From Sphingobacteriia bacterium (GTDB lineage Bacteria > Bacteroidota > Bacteroidia > Bacteroidales > UBA7960), in the NCBI GenBank assembly GCA_011390785.1, contig JAABRR010000005.1, positions 93,209-157,208 of the forward strand: DNA of 64,000 bases, in the 5' to 3' direction. Numbering within the stretch: position 1 is the first letter of the stretch; every line of letters begins with the position of its first letter. The notes below the pieces were generated by a model. The model was given only the letters and a program-made list of their open reading frames with translations. It was not told the DNA's origin and did no database searches. A program made the translations under genes and the position numbers. Below, in pieces: positions 18,988 through 29,048 of this stretch.

Positions 18988-21900
18988 ATGAATAAAATCC
19001 GTACAACTGTTTCATGGCTTATCCTTTTATTGGCTGTTAATTTGTCTTTACCTGTTGCCGCCCAACAATTTCGTGAATCGGAAGTAATAACAGCACAGGA
19101 AGCTGAGAAACTGCGAGAACTTTGGGGCGATATTTCTTTTAAATGGGAAAAAAATCGCCAAAGTCTTACTTTAAAGAGTGGCGAAAGATTTGGCCAGACT
19201 TATGAAAAGGATACTACCATGGTAGTCAGATTTATGGGCTTTGATAATTCAGATGCCCCCATATATTACCAAACCTATAATCTTTTTGGTGCTTATACTT
19301 TAAATAGCCATCATTTATGGAGTGGAGGCAGATCAGAGCTCAATCTCAACGGCGAAGGGATTACCCTGAATATTTGGGATGGCGGGCAAATACGCCATTC
19401 TCACCAGGAATTTGGAAACCGCACTACCCAAATGGATACCGACGGTTATATGGTTGGTCATGCTACCCATGTGGCTGGTACCATGGTTTCTGCCGGGCTG
19501 GTGCCTACTGCCAAAGGTATGGCCCCTGAGGCCTTGCTTCATGTGTATACATTTAATGATGATGAAGTTGAAATGATTGAAGCCGCTGCCAATGGTGCAT
19601 TGCTTTCAAACCACTCTTACGGAAGACCATCAGGATGGGTATTTCATACCAACCAATGGTGGTGGCATGGCGATACACGCATCAGTGAACTGGAAGACTA
19701 TAAATTTGGATTTTATTCTGAAGAAACACGTGTTCGAGATGAAATTACCTATTTGGCACCCTATTATCTTCAGGTACATGCCGCCGGAAACGACAGGATT
19801 GATAATGGTCCTGGAGTGGGCGAAGAACATAATGTTTTTGATTACGACCTTGGCGTGTGGGTAAAATCAACAACCAATCGTTTACGCGATGGGGGAGAAG
19901 ATGGTTTTGATGCTATATCAACCCTGGTACTTGGAAAAAATATACTTACCGTAGGGGCAATCTCTGAATTAATTGATTACCAGGGAGCTGAAGATGTGCT
20001 ATTAACAGAGTTCAGCAGCACAGGTCCTACCGATGATGGCCGTGTTAAGCCTGATGTTGTAGCCAAAGGGTTGGGTGTGCTTTCCACCTGGGTTGATAGC
20101 AACAGCAGTTACGCAGGATTAGCCGGAACCTCTATGGCTGCTCCCACAGTTACCGGATCATTGGGCTTAATTCAACAGTTAAATCAAAGACTTTTTGGTT
20201 CTTACCTTAGAGCATCTACATTAAAGGCATTGCTCATTCATACCACACGCGAAGCCGGTCTAAATTCCGGACCCGATTATCGGCATGGATGGGGAATAGC
20301 TGATCTTGAAGCAGCTGCCACTTTGCTACTTCAAAAAGATAATTCAGCAATTATTCAGGAAAGAAACCTGGTGCAGGATATTGTACCCACATGGGTCAGA
20401 ACGGTCTATTCAACCGGTACTGAACCCCTTATTGCCACTTTGGTTTGGACAGATGTACCAGCAGAAGAACCCGATGCCGCTCTTAACAGCCGGGCCCCCA
20501 GTCTGGTAAATGATCTCGATATCAGGCTAACCCGTATTAGCGACCAGCAGGTATTTTATCCCTGGAAGCTTAACCCCGATAGCCCATTGGAGCCAGCAAC
20601 ACAGGGCGATAACCTGGTAGATAATGTTGAGAAAATCTTTGTTGAATTACCAGAGCCCGGAGAATATCTGGTGGAAGTTTCCCACAAAGGAGAATTGGTT
20701 GATCTCATCTATGAAACCAATAAAAGACAGTCTTTCTCTGTGGTGATTTCTGGTATTGCTGAAAGGGCAGTGGAATTAGCTGTTACTGATGCTGATATTG
20801 CCGTATCTGGTTGCGATTTTTCTTCAGAAACGCCAGCATTCATGGTGGTAGAAAATAGCGGACAGCAATCACTCTCCAATATTGAAGTTTTTTACGAAGT
20901 CACCAACAAAACACAAACTGTTGTTTCATCGGGAAGTGTTGAGATTGACGAAATTGAAGCAGGGGCAAGTGAAATGGCGGATATCCTTATTGATCTTAGT
21001 GATGGATTTGAATTCGAATTCAAGGCATGGGTAAACTATCCGGGAGATCAATTGCCGGTCAACAATATGTTTACAAGAACTTTGGAATCTGATAGCTGGA
21101 TTTTAAGTGATGAAACCTATCGTGCTAGTTTTGAAGGTATTATTATTCCTGAGCAGATTGGTTGGCAGATATATAATGAAAATGATGACGCCTCGGGCTG
21201 GATGTTGCGGATTGCCAATAGTGAAAATCAATTTGCCAGTGATGGCTTCAATTCTATGCGTTATGGCGTGCTTAATCCTGATGTAGACGGATTGATAACA
21301 GAAGAACAGGCAGATGACTGGTTAATTTCCAGTTGTATTTATATGATTCCGGGTGAGTTTTACCGCTTGTCTTTTGATTACCGGGCCTGGAACGCAGATT
21401 TCCCGGAGAAAATCCGGGCTTTTATTGGTGCAAGCCCGGATCCGGCAGAAATGACCGAACTGTTATTTGATGCAGGCAGTTTTAATAATCTTGAGTTTAT
21501 AACATCCATGCAACAGTTTTCCGTAGAAGAAGAAGGAACTTATTATATTGGTTTCCAGGTTTATAGTGAGCCTGACCATCGTTTCCTGTATCTCGATAAT
21601 GTTGTTTTGGAAAGAATGGTTTTCAATGATGTAGCTCCCATGTCAATAACTGTAGATGTTGAAGGATGTGATTTTTCAGCCCAAACACCTGTGGATGTTG
21701 CTTTCACTAATCTGGGACTCGACACCCAGGAATCATTTGATCTGGAACTACATACCACCCATCTGGAAACAGGAGCAACGCAGATTCTTTCCTATGGTTT
21801 TAATGGTTCCCTTGAAACTGGCGAAATAGCAGAATACCAGTTTTTTGCCGATATGGGGCTTTTCGGAAAATATGAATTGGTGCTGGTTTCTAAGCTAACA

Positions 21901-24900
21901 AGCGATGAGAATCCATTAAATGATACCATTACAGAGGAAGTAATAAATACCAGTGTTAATTTATCCTTGAATAACTACTTTACTAATTTTGATGACGTTA
22001 CAGAACTGGAACAAATGGGTTGGTCTGTTTTTACCAGTACAGACCTTTTCCCTGGCTGGCGGTTAAATAATCTGGCAGGTCAATCCTACTCCCGGCCAAA
22101 CAGCCTTAACATGTACAGAGTAGAGGGGAATCCCGACGAATGGGCCTTTTCAAACTGTATGGTAATGGAAGAAGGGGTGCAGTACCGTGTTAAGTTTTAT
22201 ACCTCAACCCAGGGAACAAATACCTATGAGCAATTTAAAATTTATCTTTTAGATGAGCCTTTGCCTGCAGAATCAGGGCTTTTAGTAGGTGAAGTTGAAA
22301 TAGATCATTTTGAGTATGAGATAAGAGAATATGTTTTTACCGCTCCTTCCACTGGGAATTTCTTTTTGGGGTTGCATGCAGATTTTGACGGGCCCGATAC
22401 TTTTCAGATTTTTGTTGATGATTTTGCTGTTGAAAAGGTTCTGGAAAATGATGCTGCCATTGCCGATATCATGCAACAGGTATGGGGCTGCAATTCTTTT
22501 ACTGATCTAACGCCCGTAAAAGTTGTTGTTGAGAATAAAGGAAACCAATTACTTGCACAGGCCCAGGTGCATCTATCCGTAGCAGACGAACAAGGTACCG
22601 AAACAGTTTATTCTCTTAATTCTGAATTAAATCTGGCACTTACCGAAACAGATACACTGGATTTTGTGGTTGATATGTCTACATTTAATACAATCTATAC
22701 CCTAACGGCAGAAGTTGTTTTGGAAGATGATCAGGACCTTGAAAATAACATCTTTTTTACGCAGATGAGAAATACAACCGTTGATCTTGCAGCAGGCCAG
22801 GTTTATGCAACAGATTTTGAAGGTGTTGAAATTGATGGACACTCTTCTTTGATACAACCCCAAACCGGGTGGTGGTATGAAAATTCCAACAACGATTTTG
22901 CAAGTGATGGATCGCCTATTTTGTGGGTGATGAGAAAGAATGCTCCATTTGCCTTGTCGGGTGAAGTTTCGTTAAGATCGGGAAGAAGTCTGGAAAATTC
23001 AGCCAATGACTGGGGTTTTTCAAACTGCTACATGATGGAAGCCGGAGAAAATTACCTGTTGAAATTTAATTACACCGGAAGAACCACCAGTTCAACAGAA
23101 AAAATGGGCGTTTATCTTGGCACGGAGCAAAATTCACAATCCATGTCACAGTCTCTTTGGAATCAATCTTTCAGCACAGGACTTACCTACCAGGAAGCTA
23201 ATGTTACTTTGTCTCCTGAAGAAACAGGAATTTACTATGTTGGGTTTCATCATTACAGCGATCCTGACCAGGGATGGATTTATATGGATGATGTAAGTAT
23301 TCAAAAGAATGCAGACCTTGATGTGGAATTAAGAGACGTCTCGGTGCTTACTACCACCTGCGATTTTTCTGAGAATACACCTTTTCAACTGGAAATAAGA
23401 AATACAGGTAACGCCGAAATTGAACATCCCTTGGATTTAACCATAACGGTTTTTAACCCTGATGGTGAGATTATTTCATCAACCGAACAGGAAATTAGCC
23501 AGGTTCTTGCCGTTAATGAATCCTTACTTATTGATTTTATGGCTGACTTAAGACTTTATGGCCTTTACAGGGTTGAAGCATTGGTTAACCTGCCCGATGA
23601 AGCTAATGAAGAGCTGAAAGAAAATAACCAGTTCGTTTTCGAAGTTCGTAATACCAGCATGTTCCCGGAACTCGAAAACATTTACATTTCCTTTGAAGAT
23701 TTCAACGATTTCTCCGAAACAAACTTTGGTTTCTCTGATCTCAACCAGGATGGTTTAAGCTGGGGTTTGGGCACTACTTTCACCAGTTTCTCTTTTTCGG
23801 GAAGTTCCGTTTTGTATTATTCTTTTAGCCAGAATAATAGTGCCAACGATTGGCTGTTCTCTTCCTGTGCTCACCTGCAGTCTGGGGTTACCTACAACCT
23901 TAGTTACTACTACAGAGTTTATTCTGCCGATTTTCCTGAAGATATGAAGGTGGGAATAGCTACTTCTCCCCATCACGATGATGTAATTGAAATCTTCGAT
24001 ACCAAAGAAGAGATGGTAAATTATAATTTCCGGCGAATAACCTATGCTTTTACAGTTCCTGATGATGGGATTTATTATTTTGCATGGCATGCATTCAGCC
24101 CCAAATATCACCGGTATATGTTTATCGATGACCTTTATTTGGAAGTTGCACCTGCCATAGATGGAACTGTACAACATGTAGCTTCTGCTTTCGACGTTTT
24201 TGAAACCGGCCCCCAAACTCCCTTTACAGCAACCATAGCCAATACTGGCTCTGAAACTCTGCCGGCAGGCACTTTGCAGGTAAGGGTAAACAGCCCCGAT
24301 GGAGAACAGAATATTTCTGTACCTACTCTACAGATTCCTGTATTGGGAAAATCAAAAGTAGATTTTAATATTTCAATTTTGAATCCCAACAGGCATGTTT
24401 TTACTTACGAGCTAATTGTTCCGGGAGATATGGTAGCTGCCAATAACACCGGCACTACAAGTTACTTTGGTCAAAAAGTAGATTTAACCCAACCTGGTAG
24501 CTGGTTCATTCAAGACCTGGAAACGATTTTTGCTTTCCAGGAGATTGGCTGGTCTTCTCATAACATTAATGAAGATAATCGCTATTGGGGACTAAGAGTA
24601 AACGATCCCGGTTTGTCAAATAGTGGTCATAATTATGCCGTTTATTTCACCGGAAATACTACCAACCAGGCCAACGACTGGTTGATAAGCAGTGGGTATC
24701 AACTTTCTCATGAACGGAAATACAAGGCTGCATTCTTTTACCGGTTAGGATCGGGTAACCATAACATGATTATGTTTACGGGTACATCTCCCATCCCTTC
24801 TGCATTAACCAAACCTGTCTGGACAGGCCTTTTGATGTCTGCTCCATCGAGTCAGCCTTATTTACCTGTAGGATCTAATTTTCAGATAGATGAAACCGGA

Positions 24901-25479
24901 ACGTATTTCTTTGGTTTAAGACAGTTTAGTGCTGCCAGCGCGGGTTCATCCCTTTTCGATGATTTTGTAATGATTGCTCAACCTGACATCCTTCCTTTGC
25001 CTGGTGCTTTAACGGAGGGTATGTCAATAACCCTTGAAGCTCTTGGCAGTGATTCTCTTCGCTGGTTTGCCGATGAAGCGCTCACCCAGGAAATAGGCTC
25101 GGGACTTACCTTTGAAACTACCGTTTCCCAGGATACAGTTACCTATTATGCTGCAGAGTCTGTCTACGGAGTTATAGGGCCATCTGCATCTGTTGAAGTA
25201 TCTCCATTCTCTGATGTTTCAGTGGATAATCTTTTGTTTGGTGAAATAAGCATTTATCCGAATCCGGCCATTGATAACATTAGAATAGAAATGCCTGGTG
25301 AGCTTATTGCCGGAACTCAGATAGAAATTATAACCATTACCGGCGAAGTATTGTTAACAAAAGCCATTGGATCAGAAGACGATCTTAATATTGATATAAA
25401 TAATTTAAGTACAGGTGTTTACCTGGTTGTTCTAACCCATATTAAAGGGCAATGGCAGCAAAGTTTCATAAAACATTAA
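18988..25479 (+). CDS. T9SS-exported subtilisin-like (S8) protease with five MAM-like modules
   Basis: A 2,163-residue secreted protease. The signal peptide ends near VAAQQ. The S8 catalytic residues are Asp131 (IWDGG), His158 (GHATHVAGT), oxyanion Asn268 (HAAGND) and Ser382 (GTSMAAP). A beta-rich post-catalytic domain runs to about residue 600. Five ~280-residue units follow, each a CARDB-like strand region plus a MAM/jelly-roll-like domain; the MAM-like parts begin near residues 710, 994, 1274, 1567 and 1844, and four of them (all but the second) contain NDWxxS or DDWxxS. An Ig-like segment (about 2010-2080) and a T9SS sorting domain (IYPNPA, TGVYLVVL) close the protein. His-Ala-Thr-His replaces the usual His-Gly-Thr-His. 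The 3' neighbour, 18 bases on, is an outer-membrane receptor-like gene. The natural substrate is unknown. Confidence 0.9.
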   Translation: MNKIRTTVSWLILLLAVNLSLPVAAQQFRESEVITAQEAEKLRELWGDISFKWEKNRQSLTLKSGERFGQTYEKDTTMVVRFMGFDNSDAPIYYQTYNLFGAYTLNSHHLWSGGRSELNLNGEGITLNIWDGGQIRHSHQEFGNRTTQMDTDGYMVGHATHVAGTMVSAGLVPTAKGMAPEALLHVYTFNDDEVEMIEAAANGALLSNHSYGRPSGWVFHTNQWWWHGDTRISELEDYKFGFYSEETRVRDEITYLAPYYLQVHAAGNDRIDNGPGVGEEHNVFDYDLGVWVKSTTNRLRDGGEDGFDAISTLVLGKNILTVGAISELIDYQGAEDVLLTEFSSTGPTDDGRVKPDVVAKGLGVLSTWVDSNSSYAGLAGTSMAAPTVTGSLGLIQQLNQRLFGSYLRASTLKALLIHTTREAGLNSGPDYRHGWGIADLEAAATLLLQKDNSAIIQERNLVQDIVPTWVRTVYSTGTEPLIATLVWTDVPAEEPDAALNSRAPSLVNDLDIRLTRISDQQVFYPWKLNPDSPLEPATQGDNLVDNVEKIFVELPEPGEYLVEVSHKGELVDLIYETNKRQSFSVVISGIAERAVELAVTDADIAVSGCDFSSETPAFMVVENSGQQSLSNIEVFYEVTNKTQTVVSSGSVEIDEIEAGASEMADILIDLSDGFEFEFKAWVNYPGDQLPVNNMFTRTLESDSWILSDETYRASFEGIIIPEQIGWQIYNENDDASGWMLRIANSENQFASDGFNSMRYGVLNPDVDGLITEEQADDWLISSCIYMIPGEFYRLSFDYRAWNADFPEKIRAFIGASPDPAEMTELLFDAGSFNNLEFITSMQQFSVEEEGTYYIGFQVYSEPDHRFLYLDNVVLERMVFNDVAPMSITVDVEGCDFSAQTPVDVAFTNLGLDTQESFDLELHTTHLETGATQILSYGFNGSLETGEIAEYQFFADMGLFGKYELVLVSKLTSDENPLNDTITEEVINTSVNLSLNNYFTNFDDVTELEQMGWSVFTSTDLFPGWRLNNLAGQSYSRPNSLNMYRVEGNPDEWAFSNCMVMEEGVQYRVKFYTSTQGTNTYEQFKIYLLDEPLPAESGLLVGEVEIDHFEYEIREYVFTAPSTGNFFLGLHADFDGPDTFQIFVDDFAVEKVLENDAAIADIMQQVWGCNSFTDLTPVKVVVENKGNQLLAQAQVHLSVADEQGTETVYSLNSELNLALTETDTLDFVVDMSTFNTIYTLTAEVVLEDDQDLENNIFFTQMRNTTVDLAAGQVYATDFEGVEIDGHSSLIQPQTGWWYENSNNDFASDGSPILWVMRKNAPFALSGEVSLRSGRSLENSANDWGFSNCYMMEAGENYLLKFNYTGRTTSSTEKMGVYLGTEQNSQSMSQSLWNQSFSTGLTYQEANVTLSPEETGIYYVGFHHYSDPDQGWIYMDDVSIQKNADLDVELRDVSVLTTTCDFSENTPFQLEIRNTGNAEIEHPLDLTITVFNPDGEIISSTEQEISQVLAVNESLLIDFMADLRLYGLYRVEALVNLPDEANEELKENNQFVFEVRNTSMFPELENIYISFEDFNDFSETNFGFSDLNQDGLSWGLGTTFTSFSFSGSSVLYYSFSQNNSANDWLFSSCAHLQSGVTYNLSYYYRVYSADFPEDMKVGIATSPHHDDVIEIFDTKEEMVNYNFRRITYAFTVPDDGIYYFAWHAFSPKYHRYMFIDDLYLEVAPAIDGTVQHVASAFDVFETGPQTPFTATIANTGSETLPAGTLQVRVNSPDGEQNISVPTLQIPVLGKSKVDFNISILNPNRHVFTYELIVPGDMVAANNTGTTSYFGQKVDLTQPGSWFIQDLETIFAFQEIGWSSHNINEDNRYWGLRVNDPGLSNSGHNYAVYFTGNTTNQANDWLISSGYQLSHERKYKAAFFYRLGSGNHNMIMFTGTSPIPSALTKPVWTGLLMSAPSSQPYLPVGSNFQIDETGTYFFGLRQFSAASAGSSLFDDFVMIAQPDILPLPGALTEGMSITLEALGSDSLRWFADEALTQEIGSGLTFETTVSQDTVTYYAAESVYGVIGPSASVEVSPFSDVSVDNLLFGEISIYPNPAIDNIRIEMPGELIAGTQIEIITITGEVLLTKAIGSEDDLNIDINNLSTGVYLVVLTHIKGQWQQSFIKH

Positions 25480-25497
25480 TCTGAAAATAAATTTTCT

Positions 25498-27915
25498 ATG
25501 TTACGTTTTTTTTTTCTTGTAAGCCTTTTGCTTTTGAGCATGGCAGGCTATAGTCAATCCATTGAAGCCGTTGTTTCTGGTTCTGTTTCTGATTCTGAAA
25601 ATCGCGAATTTCTTCCTTTCGTTAATCTTATTGTACTCCAGCCCGATAGTTCATTTGTAACGGGTACTGTTGCCAATGATGCCGGCAGGTTTACTCTACC
25701 CAAAATTAAAACCGGCGATTATATTCTGAAAGCGAGTTTTATTGGTTATGAAGATCAATACCAGAATTTCCATGTAGGGCGTTTGAATCCCTTTCTCGAT
25801 CTCGGTAATATCACCCTATTGCCAGGTTCTACCATGCTCGAAGGTGTTACCGTAAGTGGAATCCGGCAGGAAGTGCTTTCTTCGATGGATCGAAAGGTTT
25901 ACGACATTGAGGAAAACATTAGCCAGCAAGGTGGTTCTGTTGCCCAGATAATGAAAAATCTTCCAGGTATTACGGTTGATCAGGAGGGAAAGGTTTTTCT
26001 AAGAGGCAGCGACAAGGTTTCTATTCTTATTGATGGCAAACAGACAGCTATTACGGGTATGGGTTCGCAATCAGGTCTTGAAAATATTCCGGCAAGTGCA
26101 ATCCAAAGTATTGAGATAATCAACAATCCATCGGCAAAATATGATGCCAGTGGTATGGCCGGGGTAGTCAACATCATATTTAAAAAAGAACGGCAACAAG
26201 GTTGGAACGGTAGGGCCGGCTTAACCCTTGGTGCCGGGGCGTTAGTGGAGAAAAATCCTAATCTGGTACCTACCATAAGAAACCAGTATAGTTTTACGCC
26301 AAAAATAAACCCATCCCTATCTCTCAATTATCGTAAAGATGCGTTTAACTTTTTCGTAAGTGGTGATTTGCTCTATCACCAACAAATGATGAAAAACGAG
26401 TTTTTTGTTCGCACCTCCAATGATGGGTCTATGATAAACCAGCAATGGCTCGAAAACCGAACCCAACCCATTTATAACCTACGTGCCGGACTTGATTATG
26501 AAATCAATAGCAAGAATTTACTAACCTTTTCAGCCCTTTTTAATTACAGAGCATATACCGATTTGGGTGATTTGCCCTATTCCAATATGCTATCAAGTTC
26601 TATGTTATCACGATTTTGGGAGTATTACGAAGAGGAGATCAATCAAACGTTATTTCTTTCTCTTACTCATAAATATCTTTTTGACCAACCGGGCCACGAG
26701 TTAGTTTCATCCTTTAATTATTCCTTCCGCCGAAAAGATGAAGTATTTTATTTTACCAATCAAAATTTTGCTGAGAACTTTACCGGTACTGATACCACAG
26801 GGCTTATTGCTGACGAAAATATTTTTGACCTTACCCTGGATTACCAGCGGCCTCTGCGTTCAGGCCGTATTGAAATAGGTACCAAGCAAAGAGCACGTAT
26901 TTTCCCTAATTTCATAACCTTTACCCCTGGCTTAAATTCTATCCTTGATATGGGTCTCGATGGAAGTGCCGAATACCAGGATTATCTCTCAGCCTTATAT
27001 ACCAACTACATTTACGAATTAAAAAATCTTGAATTGGAAGCAGGACTGAGAGCGGAATATGCCAGGGTAGATTACCTGGTTGATCCTGATCACTCTGTTT
27101 ACGAAAGCAGTGGCTTTGATTATCTGGGTTTGTTCCCTAACTTAAGAGCATCGTGGTTGATTAATGAAAACAGCAGATTAACAGCTTTTTATAACCGTAG
27201 GGTTGACCGTCCTGAAGAGAAGAACCTCAGGGTTTTCCCCACTTATGCCGATCCTGAAATATTGAGCATGGGTAATCCCGGATTGGTTCCACAGTTTACT
27301 AATTCAGTTGAGTTAGGTTACCGGCAGTCGTGGGATAAAGGATATATTTATGGAGCGGCATACCATAGAATCTCAGAAAATATTCTCACCAAAATTATTA
27401 CTGAAGTACCCGGCACCAATCGTTTTGCATCTGTTGATCAGAATGCGGGTATGGGCTACAACTCAGGTATTGAATTGGTGGCATCGCAACAGTTGGGGCA
27501 AAAAATAAAAGTGAGTGCCAATACCAATTACTATCTTAACCGGATTGCCGCTTTTACCATCGTTAATGCTTATCCATCAAATATTCCTTTTTCTCGTGAT
27601 GAGCAATCTGCATGGGCAGGTAATTTTAAACTAAACACGGATTTTGATCTGCCATCAGAATTTAAAATTCAACTGGCAGGTATATACTTTACCCCAGATA
27701 TCATTCCACAGGGAAAAATTCTGGAAAGATATTCTGTTGATTTGGGTATTACTAAAGCTCTTTGGGGTGGAAAGGGAGAAGTTTTTCTCAATGCAACAGA
27801 TGTTTTTAACACCATGATTAATAAATATGAACTTCAAGGTCCGGGCTTTTCTATAAATTCAACCGATTATTACGAAACTCAGGTAGTTAGAATTGGTCTT
27901 CAATATCGGTTTTGA
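25498..27915 (+). CDS. TonB-dependent-receptor-like outer-membrane beta-barrel protein
   Basis: An 805-residue outer-membrane protein. After a signal peptide (to about residue 19) there is a carboxypeptidase-regulatory-like beta-sandwich (residues 24-110, ending in KASFIGYED). A plug domain follows (115-230), containing MKNLPGITVD and VSILIDGK, then a barrel of the OMP_b-brl_3 type to the terminal aromatic residue of GLQYRF. That ending is typical of barrel insertion signals. It begins 18 bases after the S8 protease and is probably co-transcribed. A cognate SusD-like lipoprotein is absent, so this is not a standard polysaccharide utilisation pair. Its substrate, or whether it transports at all, is not evident. 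Confidence 0.88.
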   Translation: MLRFFFLVSLLLLSMAGYSQSIEAVVSGSVSDSENREFLPFVNLIVLQPDSSFVTGTVANDAGRFTLPKIKTGDYILKASFIGYEDQYQNFHVGRLNPFLDLGNITLLPGSTMLEGVTVSGIRQEVLSSMDRKVYDIEENISQQGGSVAQIMKNLPGITVDQEGKVFLRGSDKVSILIDGKQTAITGMGSQSGLENIPASAIQSIEIINNPSAKYDASGMAGVVNIIFKKERQQGWNGRAGLTLGAGALVEKNPNLVPTIRNQYSFTPKINPSLSLNYRKDAFNFFVSGDLLYHQQMMKNEFFVRTSNDGSMINQQWLENRTQPIYNLRAGLDYEINSKNLLTFSALFNYRAYTDLGDLPYSNMLSSSMLSRFWEYYEEEINQTLFLSLTHKYLFDQPGHELVSSFNYSFRRKDEVFYFTNQNFAENFTGTDTTGLIADENIFDLTLDYQRPLRSGRIEIGTKQRARIFPNFITFTPGLNSILDMGLDGSAEYQDYLSALYTNYIYELKNLELEAGLRAEYARVDYLVDPDHSVYESSGFDYLGLFPNLRASWLINENSRLTAFYNRRVDRPEEKNLRVFPTYADPEILSMGNPGLVPQFTNSVELGYRQSWDKGYIYGAAYHRISENILTKIITEVPGTNRFASVDQNAGMGYNSGIELVASQQLGQKIKVSANTNYYLNRIAAFTIVNAYPSNIPFSRDEQSAWAGNFKLNTDFDLPSEFKIQLAGIYFTPDIIPQGKILERYSVDLGITKALWGGKGEVFLNATDVFNTMINKYELQGPGFSINSTDYYETQVVRIGLQYRF

Positions 27916-27996
27916 AAAAACTGTTGTTTATGATTTACTATTTCGTAATTGGTAGCTTTGATTATCTAAACAATGAGTCCACCCTGAAAAGCAGCA

Positions 27997-28022
27997 GCCC
28001 CCCGGCCCCCTATAAGGGGGAG
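27997..28022. repeat. GC-rich palindromic intergenic repeat
   Basis: A C/G-rich block holds CCCCCT (28006-28011), a three-base ATA loop and AGGGGG (28015-28020). It stands out sharply in an AT-rich intergenic region between the receptor gene and tcdA. C/G-rich elements with a short CCCCC/GGGGG hairpin are familiar dispersed repeats in Bacteroidota. It may act as a terminator stem for the upstream genes, although no T-run follows. Confidence 0.6.
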
Positions 28023-28122
28023 TTCGCAACTAATTAAATTATAAAGAATTGCGAATTCGGATTTGATGATAATCATAAAAAAATATACTTTTCAAAGTGT
28101 ACTCAATAATAATTTTTTTACA

Positions 28123-28887
28123 ATGGATGAATTCCTTGACTGGCAGCAGCGAACTTTATTGTTACTTGATCAGGATAAAATTAATATTTTGCAGAAATCA
28201 CATGTCCTGATTGCCGGATTAGGTGGAGTAGGAGGGTTTGCTGCCGAAATGCTATGCCGGTCGGGCATAGGGAAAATGACCATTATTGATGCTGATACGA
28301 TTCACAACACCAACAGAAATCGCCAGTTGCTGGCACTTACCAGTACAATCGGAAAACCGAAAGCTACTTTAATGAAAGACAGATTGCTGGATATAAATCC
28401 CCACATACAACTAACAGTTTTAAACGAGTTTATCCGCGATGAGCGGACCAATGAAATTCTGGAAACCCCATTTGATTATGTGGTAGATGCTATTGATACG
28501 CTATCGCCAAAAATATTTCTTATCAAACAAACGCTGCACAAAGGCTATCCCCTGGTGAGCAGCATGGGGGCAGGAGGTAAAACAGATCCTTTACAGGTAA
28601 AAGTGGCTGATTTTTCTCAGACCTACCAATGTAATCTGGCCCGGATGTTACGAAAGCGATTGAAAAATCTGGGGGTTAGAACCGGCTTTAAAACCGTTTT
28701 TTCTCCTGAAATAATTGATGATTCTGCCGTACTTCCCATAGTCAATGAACCCAACAAAAAAACAACAGTGGGCACCATCAGTTATATGCCTGCAATCTTT
28801 GGCTGTGTAATGGCATCTGTGGTTATCAGAGATTTGCTTTCTATACCTGTTGAATTAGCAAAAAGACCCTGTAAAACATCTGGTTAA
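28123..28887 (+). CDS. tcdA: tRNA threonylcarbamoyladenosine dehydratase (TcdA, ThiF/E1 family)
   Basis: A 254-residue ATP-dependent enzyme of the E1-like superfamily that cyclises t6A37 to ct6A in tRNA. GLGGVGG forms the nucleotide-binding turn. NRNRQLLAL contains the conserved arginine and glutamine, and SMGAGGKTDPLQV is the segment that separates TcdA from ThiF and MoeB. No CxxC zinc pair is present, as expected for TcdA. The start is placed at ATG 28123 (MDEFLDWQQR). The frame extends upstream to a TTG at 28063, but that peptide (rich in I, K, F and N) looks non-coding. Confidence 0.85.
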   Translation: MDEFLDWQQRTLLLLDQDKINILQKSHVLIAGLGGVGGFAAEMLCRSGIGKMTIIDADTIHNTNRNRQLLALTSTIGKPKATLMKDRLLDINPHIQLTVLNEFIRDERTNEILETPFDYVVDAIDTLSPKIFLIKQTLHKGYPLVSSMGAGGKTDPLQVKVADFSQTYQCNLARMLRKRLKNLGVRTGFKTVFSPEIIDDSAVLPIVNEPNKKTTVGTISYMPAIFGCVMASVVIRDLLSIPVELAKRPCKTSG

Positions 28888-28934
28888 TTGCTTTTTATCC
28901 TTTATCTGATTCTGGAAGTTGTAATTGCTTTGGT

Positions 28935-28942
28935 TATCTTTG
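28935..28942 (+). promoter_or_regulatory. Probable -7 element for ettA
   Basis: TATCTTTG is an exact TAnnTTTG match. No good TTG lies at the expected distance upstream, so only the -7 half is supported. The leader to ATG 29049 would be about 100 bases. Confidence 0.4.
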
Positions 28943-29048
28943 CACACGAATTTGCTTGTCCTGGCAACCGGGTCATTTTGATCTGCTCTTCTATGATAGT
29001 AAACAAGTTCTGTTTCTAATATACTATAATCGAATAATTTATAAAAAT

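Noticed and set aside
23755-24389. Antisense frames of 153 and 84 codons within the S8 protease gene
   Set aside because: Shadows of a gene with strong domain evidence.
28956-29048. N-terminal extension of EttA
   Set aside because: It lies downstream of a -7 box as leader sequence and has no resemblance to EttA N-termini.
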